A DNA stretch of 64,000 bases. Origin: Bradyrhizobium huanghuaihaiense. GTDB taxonomy: Bacteria > Pseudomonadota > Alphaproteobacteria > Rhizobiales > Xanthobacteraceae. Below are positions 49,001 through 57,629 of this stretch, in pieces. The notes below the pieces were generated by a model. That model saw nothing but the letters and a program-made list of their open reading frames with translations, was not told the DNA's origin and did no database searches. Position numbers and translations under genes: made by a program. Each line of letters opens with the position of its first letter. Positions within the stretch are counted from its first letter, which is position 1. The stretch covers positions 1 through 64,000 of the forward strand of contig NZ_VLLA01000012.1 of the NCBI RefSeq assembly GCF_007830635.1, read 5' to 3'.

Positions 49001-49204
49001 CTACTTCTTCGCAGCCGCCGCGCGCTCCACGAACGTCTTGCCGCCCTTCATCTTGTGGCGGAGCGGGGCTTCGTTGATCTGGATGACGACGGCATCGGCA
49101 TCGACGCCGAGGTTCTTCACCAGCGCCTGGGTGATGTCGCGCATCATGCCGGCCTTCTGCTCGTCGGTGCGGCCCTCGGCCATGCTGATGGTGATCTCAG
49201 GCAT
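49001..49204 (-). CDS. 4-Oxalocrotonate tautomerase family protein
   Basis: 67 residues. The catalytic proline follows the initiator methionine (MPEITISMAEGRTDEQKAGMM), typical for this family where the processed Pro-1 is the acid/base. The C-terminal INEAPLRHKMKGGKTFVER is normal. It isomerises unsaturated keto acids. ATG at 49204 with GGGAGAAGA ahead. Confidence 0.88.
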   Translation of the reverse strand: MPEITISMAEGRTDEQKAGMMRDITQALVKNLGVDADAVVIQINEAPLRHKMKGGKTFVERAAAAKK

Positions 49205-49229
49205 CGTCTTCTCCCTGCTGCTGGTCGTC

Positions 49230-49300
49230 ATGGCCGGGCTCGTCCCGGCCATTCATCATTTGAAAGATGGATGCGCGGGTCAAGCCCGCGCATGACCAAT
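49230..49300. repeat. Palindromic repeat related to family R8
   Basis: GTCATGGCCGGGCTCGTCCCGGCCAT and GATGCGCGGGTCAAGCCCGCGCATGAC are two hairpins facing each other, between the tautomerase and hisS genes. Confidence 0.65.
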
Positions 49301-49311
49301 GGAGCGAATGG

Positions 49312-50826
49312 CTAGCCCCAGTTCACGTCATGGCGCGCGAGGACTTCACGCACTTTTGCGACGAGATCGGCTTCGCTGCACGAGAACTGCGCCGGGCGGG
49401 TCTCGCGCCATTCCTGATTGGAAGCGATCGCGGCGGCTGCTTTCGCGCCTTCGACCAGATCCTTGATCTGCACCTCGCCACGCGCCTTCTCGTCCGAGCC
49501 CTGGATGATGACGCAGGGTGAGTTGCGGCGATCGGCATATTTGAGCTGGTTGCCCATGTTCTTGGGATTGCCGAGATAGAGCTCGGCGCGGATGCCCGCG
49601 GTGCGCAAGCTTGCCACCATCTTCTGATAGTCGGCGACGCGGTCGCGATCGAACACGGTAACAACCACGGGCCCGAACTCGGGCCGCGTGTCGAGCTTGC
49701 CGAGCAGCGTCAGCGCGGCCTGCAGCCGCGAGACGCCGATCGAGAAACCGGTCGCCGGCACCGGCTCACCGCGGAAGCGCGAGACGAGGCCGTCGTAACG
49801 CCCGCCGCCGCCGACCGAGCCGAAGCGCACCGGGCGGCCCTTCTCGTCCTTGGTGTCGAGCAGCAGTTCGACCTCGTAGACCGGGCCGGTGTAATATTCG
49901 AGACCGCGCACCACGGACGGATCGATCTTGATGCGGTCCGCGCCGTAACCCGACGCCGTCACCAGCTTCGCAATCTCTTCCAGCTCGCTGACGCCGGCTT
50001 GACCAATCTCGCTCTTGGCGAGGTAGGTTTCCGCGGCGGCAATCGCCTCCTTCCAATCGTCGCGCGGCCTGGTGATGGCGAGAACAACGTCAGCTTCAGC
50101 TTCGCTCAAATTGGCGCCCTTGGTGAAGTCGCCCTTGCCTTCCTCGCCGCCATCCCATCGTCCGGGACCGAGCAATTTGCGCACTTCGTCGGCGGAGAAC
50201 TTGTCGAGCTTGTCGATGGCGCGCAGCACGGTCAGCCTGCGGCCTGCGTTCTCGGCACCGGCAAGCCCGATGGCTTCCAGAACACCGTCGAGCACTTTTC
50301 GGTTGTTGACCTTCACGACATAGGAGCCGCGCGCTATGCCCAGCGCTTCCATCGTGTCGGCCGCCATCATGCAGATCTCGGCATCCGCCGCCGGCGTCGC
50401 CGAGCCGACCGTGTCGGCATCGAACTGCATGAACTGGCGGAAGCGGCCGGGGCCGGGCTTCTCGTTGCGGAACACGTAGCCGGCGCGATAGCTGCGGTAG
50501 GGCTTGGGCAGCGTGTCGAAATTCTCGGCGACGTAACGGGCGAGCGGCGCGGTCAGATCGTAGCGCAGGCTGATCCACTGCTCGTCGTCGTCCTGGAACG
50601 AGAACACGCCCTCGTTCGGACGGTCCTGGTCGGGCAGGAACTTGCCGAGCGCGTCGGTGTATTCCATCGCCGGCGTTTCCACCGGCTCGAAACCGTAGAG
50701 CTCGTAGACGGCGCGGATCTTCTCGACCATCTCGCGCGTCGCCCGGATCGCTGAGGGGTCGCGATCCTCGAGCCCGCGCGGCAGGCGCGCCTTCAGTTTC
50801 TGGGGTTTTTTGGGTTTCTCGGCCAT
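49312..50826 (-). CDS. hisS: Histidyl-tRNA synthetase
   Basis: 504 residues. Class II motifs: motif 2 YRAGYVFRNEKPGPGRFRQFMQFDADTVG, histidine A-box GLEYYTGPVYEVEL, motif 3 GFSIGVSRLQAAL, and a C-terminal anticodon-binding domain. Basic N-terminus (MAEKPKKPQKLKARLPRG). Charges tRNA-His in the cytoplasm. ATG at 50826. Confidence 0.97.
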   Translation of the reverse strand: MAEKPKKPQKLKARLPRGLEDRDPSAIRATREMVEKIRAVYELYGFEPVETPAMEYTDALGKFLPDQDRPNEGVFSFQDDDEQWISLRYDLTAPLARYVAENFDTLPKPYRSYRAGYVFRNEKPGPGRFRQFMQFDADTVGSATPAADAEICMMAADTMEALGIARGSYVVKVNNRKVLDGVLEAIGLAGAENAGRRLTVLRAIDKLDKFSADEVRKLLGPGRWDGGEEGKGDFTKGANLSEAEADVVLAITRPRDDWKEAIAAAETYLAKSEIGQAGVSELEEIAKLVTASGYGADRIKIDPSVVRGLEYYTGPVYEVELLLDTKDEKGRPVRFGSVGGGGRYDGLVSRFRGEPVPATGFSIGVSRLQAALTLLGKLDTRPEFGPVVVTVFDRDRVADYQKMVASLRTAGIRAELYLGNPKNMGNQLKYADRRNSPCVIIQGSDEKARGEVQIKDLVEGAKAAAAIASNQEWRETRPAQFSCSEADLVAKVREVLARHDVNWG

Positions 50827-50877
50827 CCGCGGCGTTTACCAGCCGACGCCGGTGGCGGCAACCGGTGCTTAGGGGAC

Positions 50878-50988
50878 GCCGTCATTCCGGGGCGATGCGC
50901 AAGCATCGAACCCGGAATCTCGAGATTCCCCGGTGCGCAATTGCGCACCTGAGGTCTGGTCCTTCGGACCATCCCGGAATGACGGCGT
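50878..50988. repeat. Palindromic repeat family R5, copy c
   Basis: CGTCATTCCGGGGCGATGCG with AACCCGGAATCTCGAGATTCC and the far arm CATCCCGGAATGACG; internal hairpins GGTGCGCAATTGCGCACC and TGGTCCTTCGGACCA. Lies between hisS and the DUF2314 gene. Confidence 0.75.
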
Positions 50989-50995
50989 CAGCCCT

Positions 50996-51520
50996 TTACG
51001 GCTTCTCCATCCGGGCCCGGAGGGCATCCGCGTCCGCCTTCGGCAGCGACTTCAGCGTCGGCCTGATGGTCTCGCCGCCGACGATCTTTCCGTTGCGCAT
51101 GAACATCCAGTCCGAGATGTCGGCTTCGCTGAACTTGACCTCGTCGCCGGCGTGCTTGCCCGGCAGATCGCGCGGCTCGTTGGCGAACAGACCGGAATAG
51201 CTGCCGTCGGGCTGCTTCTTCACCTCGCCGATCCAGATGTGCTCGCCGCCCTTGCGGGTCGAGAAGCGGACTTTCAGGGCGTGCCCGGTCTCCGACGATT
51301 TTGGCGCGTCATAGGAGGCCCAGAAGGTCGGCAGCGAGCCGCGGGCGCGGGCAATCGCGGCGTTCATCTCGGGGTCGGTGGTGCGCACGTCGACGATCGG
51401 CGAGCGGTCCTGCGCGACCACCTCGGGCGTGGGGCCGATGGTCAGGATGCCGAAAACGGAGACGCCGGTGACGGCGGCGAGAATTACCCATTTCATGGGC
51501 TGGGAGAGTTTGAATGCCAT
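50996..51520 (-). CDS. DUF2314 domain protein with N-terminal membrane anchor
   Basis: 174 residues. One transmembrane or signal helix (MKWVILAAVTGVSVFGILTIG, starting about residue 9) and then the DUF2314 domain: AIARARGSLPTFWASY, GHALKVRFSTRKGGEHIWIGEVKKQPDGSYSGLFANEP-type core and DWMFMRNGKIVGGETIRPTL. Function unknown. Start chosen at 51520; the frame extends to 51886 through repeat DNA. Confidence 0.8.
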   Translation of the reverse strand: MAFKLSQPMKWVILAAVTGVSVFGILTIGPTPEVVAQDRSPIVDVRTTDPEMNAAIARARGSLPTFWASYDAPKSSETGHALKVRFSTRKGGEHIWIGEVKKQPDGSYSGLFANEPRDLPGKHAGDEVKFSEADISDWMFMRNGKIVGGETIRPTLKSLPKADADALRARMEKP

Positions 51521-51599
51521 GTTCGCGATGTCCAGGATGCTTGTTGTGTCCTGGCTTTGTCGCATGTCGGCAGCAGCACGTTCAGTGCGCGATAAGCCA

Positions 51600-51782
51600 C
51601 AAGCGCTGCGCTTCTGCCCTCTCCCCTGGAGGGGGAGAGTCGGCTCGCATCTGAGCGTAGCGAAGATGAGAGACGGGGTGGGGTGACGGTCTCTCCACTG
51701 TGCGCACCGCCCGTGTGGAGAAATCACCCCACCCCGCTCGCGCTTCGCGCGATCGACCCTCCCCCTCCAGGGGAGGGTGAAG
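51600..51782. repeat. Palindromic repeat family R9
   Basis: CCCTCTCCCCTGGAGGGGGAGAG at the left and CCCTCCCCCTCCAGGGGAGGGTG at the right, with GGGGTGGGGTGACGGTCTC and AATCACCCCACCCCGC as inner inverted arms. A long mirrored structure between the ilvE stop codon and the DUF2314 start. Confidence 0.8.
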
Positions 51783-51785
51783 AGA

Positions 51786-52868
51786 TCAAAACACCTTGCG
51801 GATCCAGTTGTGCGGATCGTTGGTGCGGCCGTACTGGATGTCGACGAGCTGCTTGCGCAGGCCCATGGCGACGGGGCCGGCGGCACCGCCCGAGATCTCG
51901 AAATCGCCGCTCACCGAACGCACCTTGCCGATCGGCGAAATCACGGCGGCGGTGCCGCAGGCAAAGGCTTCCTTGAGCTTTCCGCTGGCCGCATCCTTGC
52001 GCCACTGGTCGAGCGAATACGGCTCTTCGCGCACGGTCTTACCTGCATCGCGGGCGAGCGCGATGATGGAGTCGCGGGTGATGCCGGGCAGGATCGTGCC
52101 GAGCGGCGGCGTCGAGAGCGAGCCGTCGTCGAACACGAAGAAGATGTTCATGCCGCCGAGCTCCTCGATATAGCGGCGCTCGACTGCGTCGAGGAAGACG
52201 ACCTGATCGCAGCCGTGCTGGATCGCTTCGGCCTGGGCGCGCAGGCTCGCGGCATAGTTGCCGCCGCATTTGACGGCGCCGGTGCCGCCGATCGCGGCGC
52301 GTGTATAGTTCTCGGAAACCCAGATCGACACCGGCGCAGGCCCGCCCTTGAAGTAGGAGCCAACAGGCGAAGCGATCACCGCAAAGATGTATTCGGACGA
52401 CGGCTTGACGCCGAGGAAGGTCTCGCTCGCGATCATGAAGGGGCGCAGGTAAAGGCTGCCCTCGCCGCCCGGCATCCAGGCGCGATCGATGCGCACGACC
52501 TGCTCGACCGCCTCGATGAAGACGTCCTCGGGCAATTGCGCCATCGCCATGCGGTCGGCGGAATCCCTGAAGCGGCGCGCATTGGCGTCGGGACGGAACA
52601 GGTTCACGCCGCCATCGTCGCGCTTGTAGGCCTTGAGGCCTTCGAATATTTCCTGGGCGTAGTGCAGGACGGCGCCGGCCGGATCGAGCTGGAAATTGGC
52701 ACGCGCCTCGACGCGGGCCTCATACCAGCCGCCCTTGGCCTGGTTGTAGCGGACGATCGCCATGTGGTCGGTGAAGATCCGCCCGAAGCCGGGGTCCACC
52801 AGCTTGGCGACGCGGTCCTTTTCGGACGTCGGATTGGATGCGGGCTGGATGTCGAATTTCATGCTCAT
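51786..52868 (-). CDS. ilvE: Branched-chain amino acid aminotransferase
   Basis: 360 residues, the longer (eukaryote-like) BCAT type, fold type IV PLP enzyme. The catalytic lysine is in GTGAVKCGGNYAAS; other family motifs are HYAQEIFEGLKAYKRDDGGVNLFRP, LYLRPFMIASE, ELGGMNIFFVFDD and LPGITRDSI. It catalyses the last step of leucine, isoleucine and valine synthesis and the first of their degradation. ATG at 52868 follows GGAGGCAAGG. Divergent from the MarR gene. Confidence 0.95.
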   Translation of the reverse strand: MSMKFDIQPASNPTSEKDRVAKLVDPGFGRIFTDHMAIVRYNQAKGGWYEARVEARANFQLDPAGAVLHYAQEIFEGLKAYKRDDGGVNLFRPDANARRFRDSADRMAMAQLPEDVFIEAVEQVVRIDRAWMPGGEGSLYLRPFMIASETFLGVKPSSEYIFAVIASPVGSYFKGGPAPVSIWVSENYTRAAIGGTGAVKCGGNYAASLRAQAEAIQHGCDQVVFLDAVERRYIEELGGMNIFFVFDDGSLSTPPLGTILPGITRDSIIALARDAGKTVREEPYSLDQWRKDAASGKLKEAFACGTAAVISPIGKVRSVSGDFEISGGAAGPVAMGLRKQLVDIQYGRTNDPHNWIRKVF

Positions 52869-53208
52869 GTCCTTGCCTCCCGCTGCCCGGTGGCGGCGCT
52901 GTTTCTCGCGCCCGCCGGCCCGTTCCGGGGCCGGCTGGCTTGATTGGGTTTCTGGCCGGACCGCCGCCAGCCATGTTACGGCCGGTTTCCGTGGCCAGCA
53001 TGTCGCCGAGGACATGCTTTTGCGGAAGGCGGAAGTCCAGTATGTTTTGCCGAAATGCCGCTCGACAATCGCACGGTAGATCTGCTTCGGCCGTCGCCGC
53101 CTGTCCGGCTCTCTTTGGCCGCCCTGCTACGATGCCACCCGATGCGAAACGATCTAAAATTTCGTGCGGGTCGATCCTTTTGTAACATTGAACCCAAGAT
53201 ACGTCAAT
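52869..53208. other. Divergent intergenic region ilvE / MarR
   Basis: About 340 bases holding both promoters. It contains the hairpin at 52997-53018 and is otherwise without a supported gene. Autoregulation by the MarR protein from this region is plausible but no operator could be assigned. Confidence 0.5.
52997..53021 (+). terminator. Hairpin with T-run in the leader of the MarR gene
   Basis: AGCATGTC, loop GCCGAG, GACATGCT, then TTTT: an 8-bp perfect stem. It could be a weak terminator/attenuator ahead of the MarR gene or an operator-like palindrome; function unproven. Confidence 0.35.
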
Positions 53209-53751
53209 ATGCCTGACATAAATTTCGCGACTCCCCCTCAAGACGCTGCCGCGCACCGGCCGGCCGCGGGCGATGGAGGCAATTTGCGCTGGGATATCAT
53301 CGAGCTGCTGTTCTTCGCCTATCGCGATTTCGTCGGTGATCCCGACCAGGAACTCGAGGCGTTCGGCTTCGGCCGGGCCCACCACCGCGTCATGCACTTC
53401 GTCTACCGCTATCCCGGGCTGAAGGTCGCCGACCTGCTCGACGTCCTGCGCATCACAAAACAGTCGCTCGGCCGGGTGCTCAAGCAGCTCCTGGACGAGG
53501 GCTATATCGTGCAGAAGACCGGCGACAATGACCGCCGCCAGCGCCTGCTCTACGCGACGCCGAAGGGCGAGGCGCTGGTCCAGAAGCTCGCCGGGCTCCA
53601 GACCACGCGGATCACCAAGGCACTTGCCGAGATGGGTCCGCAGGACGCCGAGACGGTCAAGCGCTTCCTGCGAGCGATGATCGACCGCGACGATCCGGAC
53701 AAGGTGCTCGAGACGATCTTCGCCTCCGTCAATCAAGACTCGAAGGAGTGA
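53209..53751 (+). CDS. petP: MarR family transcriptional regulator (PetP-like)
   Basis: 180 residues. Winged helix: GRAHHRVMHFVYRYPGLKVADLLDVLRITKQSLGRVLKQLLDEGYI then the wing DNDRRQRLLYATPKG. Its stop codon overlaps the start of a response regulator, the arrangement of petP-petR first described in Rhodobacter capsulatus, where both are needed for cytochrome bc1 expression. The equivalence is inferred from arrangement and similarity recalled, so the symbol is tentative. ATG at 53209. Confidence 0.75.
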   Translation: MPDINFATPPQDAAAHRPAAGDGGNLRWDIIELLFFAYRDFVGDPDQELEAFGFGRAHHRVMHFVYRYPGLKVADLLDVLRITKQSLGRVLKQLLDEGYIVQKTGDNDRRQRLLYATPKGEALVQKLAGLQTTRITKALAEMGPQDAETVKRFLRAMIDRDDPDKVLETIFASVNQDSKE

Positions 53752-54479
53752 CCGTGCCGCTCGCAGCCACGCTCGCCCGTCCGCCGGTGCAACCGGCCGA
53801 CGATGCCCCGCATTTGCTGCTGGTCGACGACGACCGCCGTATCCGCGACCTGCTCTCGCGTTTTCTCGCCAGCGAGGGCTACCGCGTCACCACCGCGGCA
53901 AGCGCGGGTGACGCACGCTCCAAACTGCTGGGCCTGCATTTCGACCTCCTGATCCTCGACGTCATGATGCCCGGCGAGACCGGCTTCGATCTTGCCCGCT
54001 TCATTCGGACCTCCTCCTCAGTGCCGATCGTGATGCTGACGGCGCGTCACGAGGCCGAAGCCCGCATCGAGGGCCTGCAAATCGGCGCCGACGACTACGT
54101 CGCAAAGCCGTTCGAGCCGCGCGAGCTTGCGCTGCGCATCAACAACATCCTCAAGCGCGCCGCGCCGCCGCAGCAGGCCACGACGGTCGAGAAGATCGCG
54201 TTCGGTCCCTATGTCTACCATCTCGATCGCGGCGAGTTGCGCCAGGGCGAGGAGGTCATCCACCTCACCGACCGCGAGCGCGAGATGCTGCGCATTCTCT
54301 CGGAGACGCCGGGCGAGACCGTGCCGCGCAGTGCGCTGACCGGCAATGGCAGCGTCAACGAGCGCGCCGTGGACGTGCAGATCAACCGCCTCCGGCGCAA
54401 GATCGAGACCGACCCGGCCAATCCGCTGTTCCTGCAGGCAGTGCGCGGCATCGGCTACCGGCTGGTGGCCTCACCATAG
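53748..54479 (+). CDS. petR: OmpR-family response regulator (PetR-like)
   Basis: 243 residues. Receiver domain with acidic pocket VDDD (27-29), phosphoacceptor D71 (LLILDVMMPGE) and lysine in DDYVAKPFEPRE; C-terminal winged helix with VPRSALTGNGSVNERAVDVQINRLRRKIE. The GTG at 53748 overlaps the MarR stop (GTGA); the GTG at 53754 has better spacing from AAGGAG and is an alternative start. The sequence resembles PetR. Next gene is a histidine kinase, 19 bases after. Confidence 0.85.
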   Translation: MTVPLAATLARPPVQPADDAPHLLLVDDDRRIRDLLSRFLASEGYRVTTAASAGDARSKLLGLHFDLLILDVMMPGETGFDLARFIRTSSSVPIVMLTARHEAEARIEGLQIGADDYVAKPFEPRELALRINNILKRAAPPQQATTVEKIAFGPYVYHLDRGELRQGEEVIHLTDREREMLRILSETPGETVPRSALTGNGSVNERAVDVQINRLRRKIETDPANPLFLQAVRGIGYRLVASP

Positions 54480-54498
54480 ATCAAGTGAAGCGCGCTAG

Positions 54499-55884
54499 AT
54501 GAGCACGATCGATACCGGCCTGACGCTTCTGAAGAGCGCCGCCGGCCGCGTCTCCGCCGCCAATGGCTGGATGGGCAACGCGTTCAAGGGCTGGATGCCG
54601 ACCGGCCTCTATGCCCGCGCGCTGCTCATCATGATCGTGCCTATGGTGATCCTGCAGACCGTGGTCGCCTTCGTGTTCATGGAGCGGCACTGGAACACGG
54701 TGACACGACGGCTGTCGGCCGCGGTGGTGCAGGACATCGCCGCGCTGATCGACGTCTACAAGAGCTATCCGCAGGACAAGGACCGCGCGCAGCTCAAGAG
54801 CATTGGGCAGCGGTTGCAGTTGGTGGTCGATTTCCTGCCCGCCGGTGACATGCCGCCGCCGGGACCGAAGCCGTTCTTCTCGCTGCTCGACCAGACGCTG
54901 TCGGTGCAGCTCGGCCGCCAGATCGGCCGCTCGTTCTGGATCGACACGGTCGGCCGCTCCAATCTCGTCGAGATCCGCATCCAGCTCGACGATGCCGTGA
55001 TGCGCGTGTTCGCGCAGCGCAGCGCCGCCTATGCCTCGAACTCGGAGATCTTCCTGTTCTGGATGGTCGGTACGTCCTCGATCCTGTTGATCGTCGCGGT
55101 GCTGTTCCTGCGCAACCAGATCAAGCCGATCCTGCGGCTTGCCGATGCCGCGGAGAGTTTCGGCAAGGGCCGCGAGGCGCCGAACTTCCGCCCGCGCGGC
55201 GCGCGCGAGGTACGGCGCGCGGCGGTGGCCTTCCTCGAGATGAAGTCGCGCATCGAGCGCACGATGGAGCAGCGCACCGCGATGCTCGCCGGCGTCAGCC
55301 ACGATCTGCGCACCATCCTGACCCGCTTCAAGCTCGAGCTGGCGCTGATCGGCGACAGCCCCGAGCTCGAAGGCATGCGCAAGGACGTCGACGAGATGTC
55401 AATGATGCTGGAGGATTACCTCGCCTTTGCCCGCGGCGATTCCGGCGAGCAGTCGCAGCCGACCGACATGGCGCAGGCGCTCGAGGAGCTGCGCAGCGAT
55501 GCCGAGCGCCACGGCCACACCGCGACCGTGGCGTTCAACGGCCTGCCCGTGGTGACGGTGAAGCCGGCCTCGTTCAAGCGCTGCCTCGCCAACCTCGTCA
55601 CCAACGCGGCGCGCTACGGCAAGAGCATCGCCATCACCGGCCAGCGCGATCACCGTTATTTGACCGTGACGGTCGACGACGACGGCCCCGGCATTCCCGC
55701 CCATCTGCGCGAAGAAGTGTTCAAGCCGTTCCTGCGGCTGGACAATGCCCGCAACCAGGACGAAGGTGGCACCGGCCTTGGCCTTGCGATTGCCCGCGAC
55801 ATCGCCCGCTCCCATGGCGGCGACATCACGCTGGGCGACAGCCCGATGGGCGGATTGAGGGCGAGCGTGAGGATTCCGGTGTAG
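54499..55884 (+). CDS. Sensor histidine kinase (EnvZ-type)
   Basis: 461 residues. Two transmembrane helices (about 37-60 and 186-207) enclose a periplasmic sensor region; HAMP follows. The phosphoacceptor is H268 in AGVSHDLRTILTRFKLEL. N box NLVTNAARYG, G1 DDDGPGIP and G2 GTGLGLAI are intact. It presumably phosphorylates the response regulator encoded just before. The stimulus is not known. Confidence 0.92.
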   Translation: MSTIDTGLTLLKSAAGRVSAANGWMGNAFKGWMPTGLYARALLIMIVPMVILQTVVAFVFMERHWNTVTRRLSAAVVQDIAALIDVYKSYPQDKDRAQLKSIGQRLQLVVDFLPAGDMPPPGPKPFFSLLDQTLSVQLGRQIGRSFWIDTVGRSNLVEIRIQLDDAVMRVFAQRSAAYASNSEIFLFWMVGTSSILLIVAVLFLRNQIKPILRLADAAESFGKGREAPNFRPRGAREVRRAAVAFLEMKSRIERTMEQRTAMLAGVSHDLRTILTRFKLELALIGDSPELEGMRKDVDEMSMMLEDYLAFARGDSGEQSQPTDMAQALEELRSDAERHGHTATVAFNGLPVVTVKPASFKRCLANLVTNAARYGKSIAITGQRDHRYLTVTVDDDGPGIPAHLREEVFKPFLRLDNARNQDEGGTGLGLAIARDIARSHGGDITLGDSPMGGLRASVRIPV

Positions 55885-55889
55885 CTGAT

Positions 55890-55981
55890 GACGTAGCCCG
55901 GATGGAGCGTAGCGTAATCCGGGACCGGCTTCTCGTGACGCGCGAACCCCGGATTTCGCTTCGCTGCATCCGGGCTACGGT
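55890..55981. repeat. Palindromic repeat family R7
   Basis: CGTAGCCCGGATGGAGCGTAGCG and GCTGCATCCGGGCTACGG are outer inverted arms; TAATCCGGGA and CCCCGGATT the inner pair. It lies between the convergent kinase and DUF3617 genes. Confidence 0.85.
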
Positions 55982-55998
55982 CTCACGACCATCTCACC

Positions 55999-56529
55999 CT
56001 ACTTCGGCAGCAGCGCCTTCAGCTTGTCCATGTCGCGCACATTCATCTTGAAGCCGCCGGGCATGACGATGTCGCCGGGCTTCTGGTCCGGCTTGCAGGC
56101 ACCTAACCACTTCGCTTGCAGCGTCATGGTGGTATCGCGCCCCGCAGCGCCGGCGACGCCGCCTTGCGCATGCGAGGAAGACTTCACTGTGTAGGCCGAG
56201 TTGAAGTCGCCTGTAATCTCGGCATGCGAGGTCGTGCTGACGCCGGCGACGCTGCACTCGGAATCGCTGACATAGCCGCTCGCAGTCTTCTTGATCTCCT
56301 GCTTGGCGCAGACCTGCTTGGCCATCGGCGAGACGTTGTTGCTCATCTCCTTGTCGACGGTCTCGTCGGTGCAGTGCTGCATGGTCATCTCGGGCACGGG
56401 CGAGCCGCTCGTGACCAGCTTCATTTCCCAGAGGCCGGCCTTGCGCACGGGCAGATCGTCGGCAGATGCACTGCCTGCCGACACCACAACGCAAAGGGCC
56501 GAGCCGAGCAAAGCGAGTTTGCGCGTCAT
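55999..56529 (-). CDS. DUF3617 periplasmic protein
   Basis: 176 residues. Sec signal (MTRKLALLGSALCVVVSAGSASA). The mature part has the DUF3617 pattern RKAGLWEMKLVTSG, then paired cysteines (QHCTDETVD, KQVCAKQEIKK, DSECSVAG, LGACKPDQKPG). Function unknown; exported. ATG at 56529. Confidence 0.85.
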   Translation of the reverse strand: MTRKLALLGSALCVVVSAGSASADDLPVRKAGLWEMKLVTSGSPVPEMTMQHCTDETVDKEMSNNVSPMAKQVCAKQEIKKTASGYVSDSECSVAGVSTTSHAEITGDFNSAYTVKSSSHAQGGVAGAAGRDTTMTLQAKWLGACKPDQKPGDIVMPGGFKMNVRDMDKLKALLPK

Positions 56530-56573
56530 GTGGGAAGCTCCCGGCTAAGAGACTGCGACGTTACGACGACGCC

Positions 56574-56867
56574 TCAGTAGAGCGTGCGGATCGGCCGATC
56601 GGCGGCGCCATAGGGCACCCAGCGGCAGGAGAACGAGATGTAACCGCCCTCATAGGCCTGCACGCCGAGGAATTTGACGACCTTGCCGTAGCGCGCGCAA
56701 TGATCGACCGCGACCTGCCGCGCATCGACCTGGTTTGCCATCGAAAAGGCGATGATGCCGCCGGTGTCGTTGCCCTTGAACGGAGGCACCGGAAGGATAT
56801 CGGCGCGCGCCGACTGGCTCGCCATCATACCCAAGGCAAGAAGGCCCGCGGCCGCAATGATTCGCAT
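56574..56867 (-). CDS. Small secreted hypothetical protein (97 aa)
   Basis: Signal peptide MRIIAAAGLLALGMMASQSARA, then GGIIAFSMANQVDARQVAVDHCARYGKVVKFLGVQAYEGGYISFSCRWV with two cysteines that may form a disulfide. ATG at 56867. The open frame extends upstream to 57140, but only from 56867 is it protein-like. No family recognised. It is divergent from the secreted-protein gene at 57049. Confidence 0.7.
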   Translation of the reverse strand: MRIIAAAGLLALGMMASQSARADILPVPPFKGNDTGGIIAFSMANQVDARQVAVDHCARYGKVVKFLGVQAYEGGYISFSCRWVPYGAADRPIRTLY

Positions 56868-57048
56868 TCCCGTCACTCCAATTGGTTGGCGCCAGTTTAC
56901 GGTGCCGGGGCCAAAGTGAAAAGAACCGAGGCCGGCCGGCCGCGACGTTCTGGTCAACTCCTGGCGAAGTGTTGCCGCGCTGCACTTGACCTCTTCCGGC
57001 CTTCGCGGCACCGTCCGAGCTTCGAAGACCCAGCTGTCCGGATTGCCC

Positions 57049-57510
57049 ATGCGCGCCCCCTCCTTCAAATCGCTCCGCTTCGCCGCCGTGCTCGGCCTCA
57101 TGTTCGGGGCGCTGTCGCTCAGCGAGGCCCGGGCCGCCAATCCGCTGGAGCTGAACTTCTGGCTGAGCGGGCCGCGCTATGACGGCGCCGTCACCGATTG
57201 CGACAAGGCGCTGCCGACGATCGCCACCCAGTTCTGGGAGAAGGAAAGCTCGTTCTGGAATTCCTCGTTGAAGATCACGGGCTTCTCGGCGGTTCGCGAG
57301 GTCGCGTTCCGGCCCTGGCAGTCCGACAACATCCCGCGCCGCTATTGCACCGGCGAGGCCATGCTCACCGACGGCAAGGTGCGCAAGGTGCATTTCTCGA
57401 TCATCGAGGATGGCGGCTTTGCCGGCTACGGCAACGGCGTCGAATGGTGCGTGGTCGGGCTCGACCGCAACTGGGCCTACAACCCGGCCTGCCGCGCCGC
57501 CAGGCAGTGA
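57049..57510 (+). CDS. Secreted hypothetical protein (153 aa)
   Basis: Signal peptide (LRFAAVLGLMFGALSLSEARA), then a domain with four cysteines (VTDCDKALPTIATQFWEKESSFW, RRYCTGEAMLTDGKVRKV, GVEWCVVGLDRNWAYNPACRAARQ). Tryptophan/aromatic-rich and periplasmic. No known activity. ATG at 57049. Confidence 0.75.
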   Translation: MRAPSFKSLRFAAVLGLMFGALSLSEARAANPLELNFWLSGPRYDGAVTDCDKALPTIATQFWEKESSFWNSSLKITGFSAVREVAFRPWQSDNIPRRYCTGEAMLTDGKVRKVHFSIIEDGGFAGYGNGVEWCVVGLDRNWAYNPACRAARQ

Positions 57511-57566
57511 TTCGAAAGCTCTGATTCGGTCCGATCAAGCGGCCGAACCACCGGCGCCCGAAATTT

Positions 57567-57581
57567 GTTCTTGAAATGTTC
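57567..57581 (+). promoter_or_regulatory. LexA-like box (GTTC-N7-GTTC)
   Basis: GTTCTTGAAATGTTC matches the alphaproteobacterial SOS operator GTTC-N7-GTTC exactly, 49 bases before the RNase T2 start. A match this short arises about once per 64 kb by chance, so binding is unproven. Confidence 0.35.
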
Positions 57582-57629
57582 TCATCGCCTGCTAGGCTCG
57601 ATTGCACAGTCTAGTTGAGGGGCGTCGCC

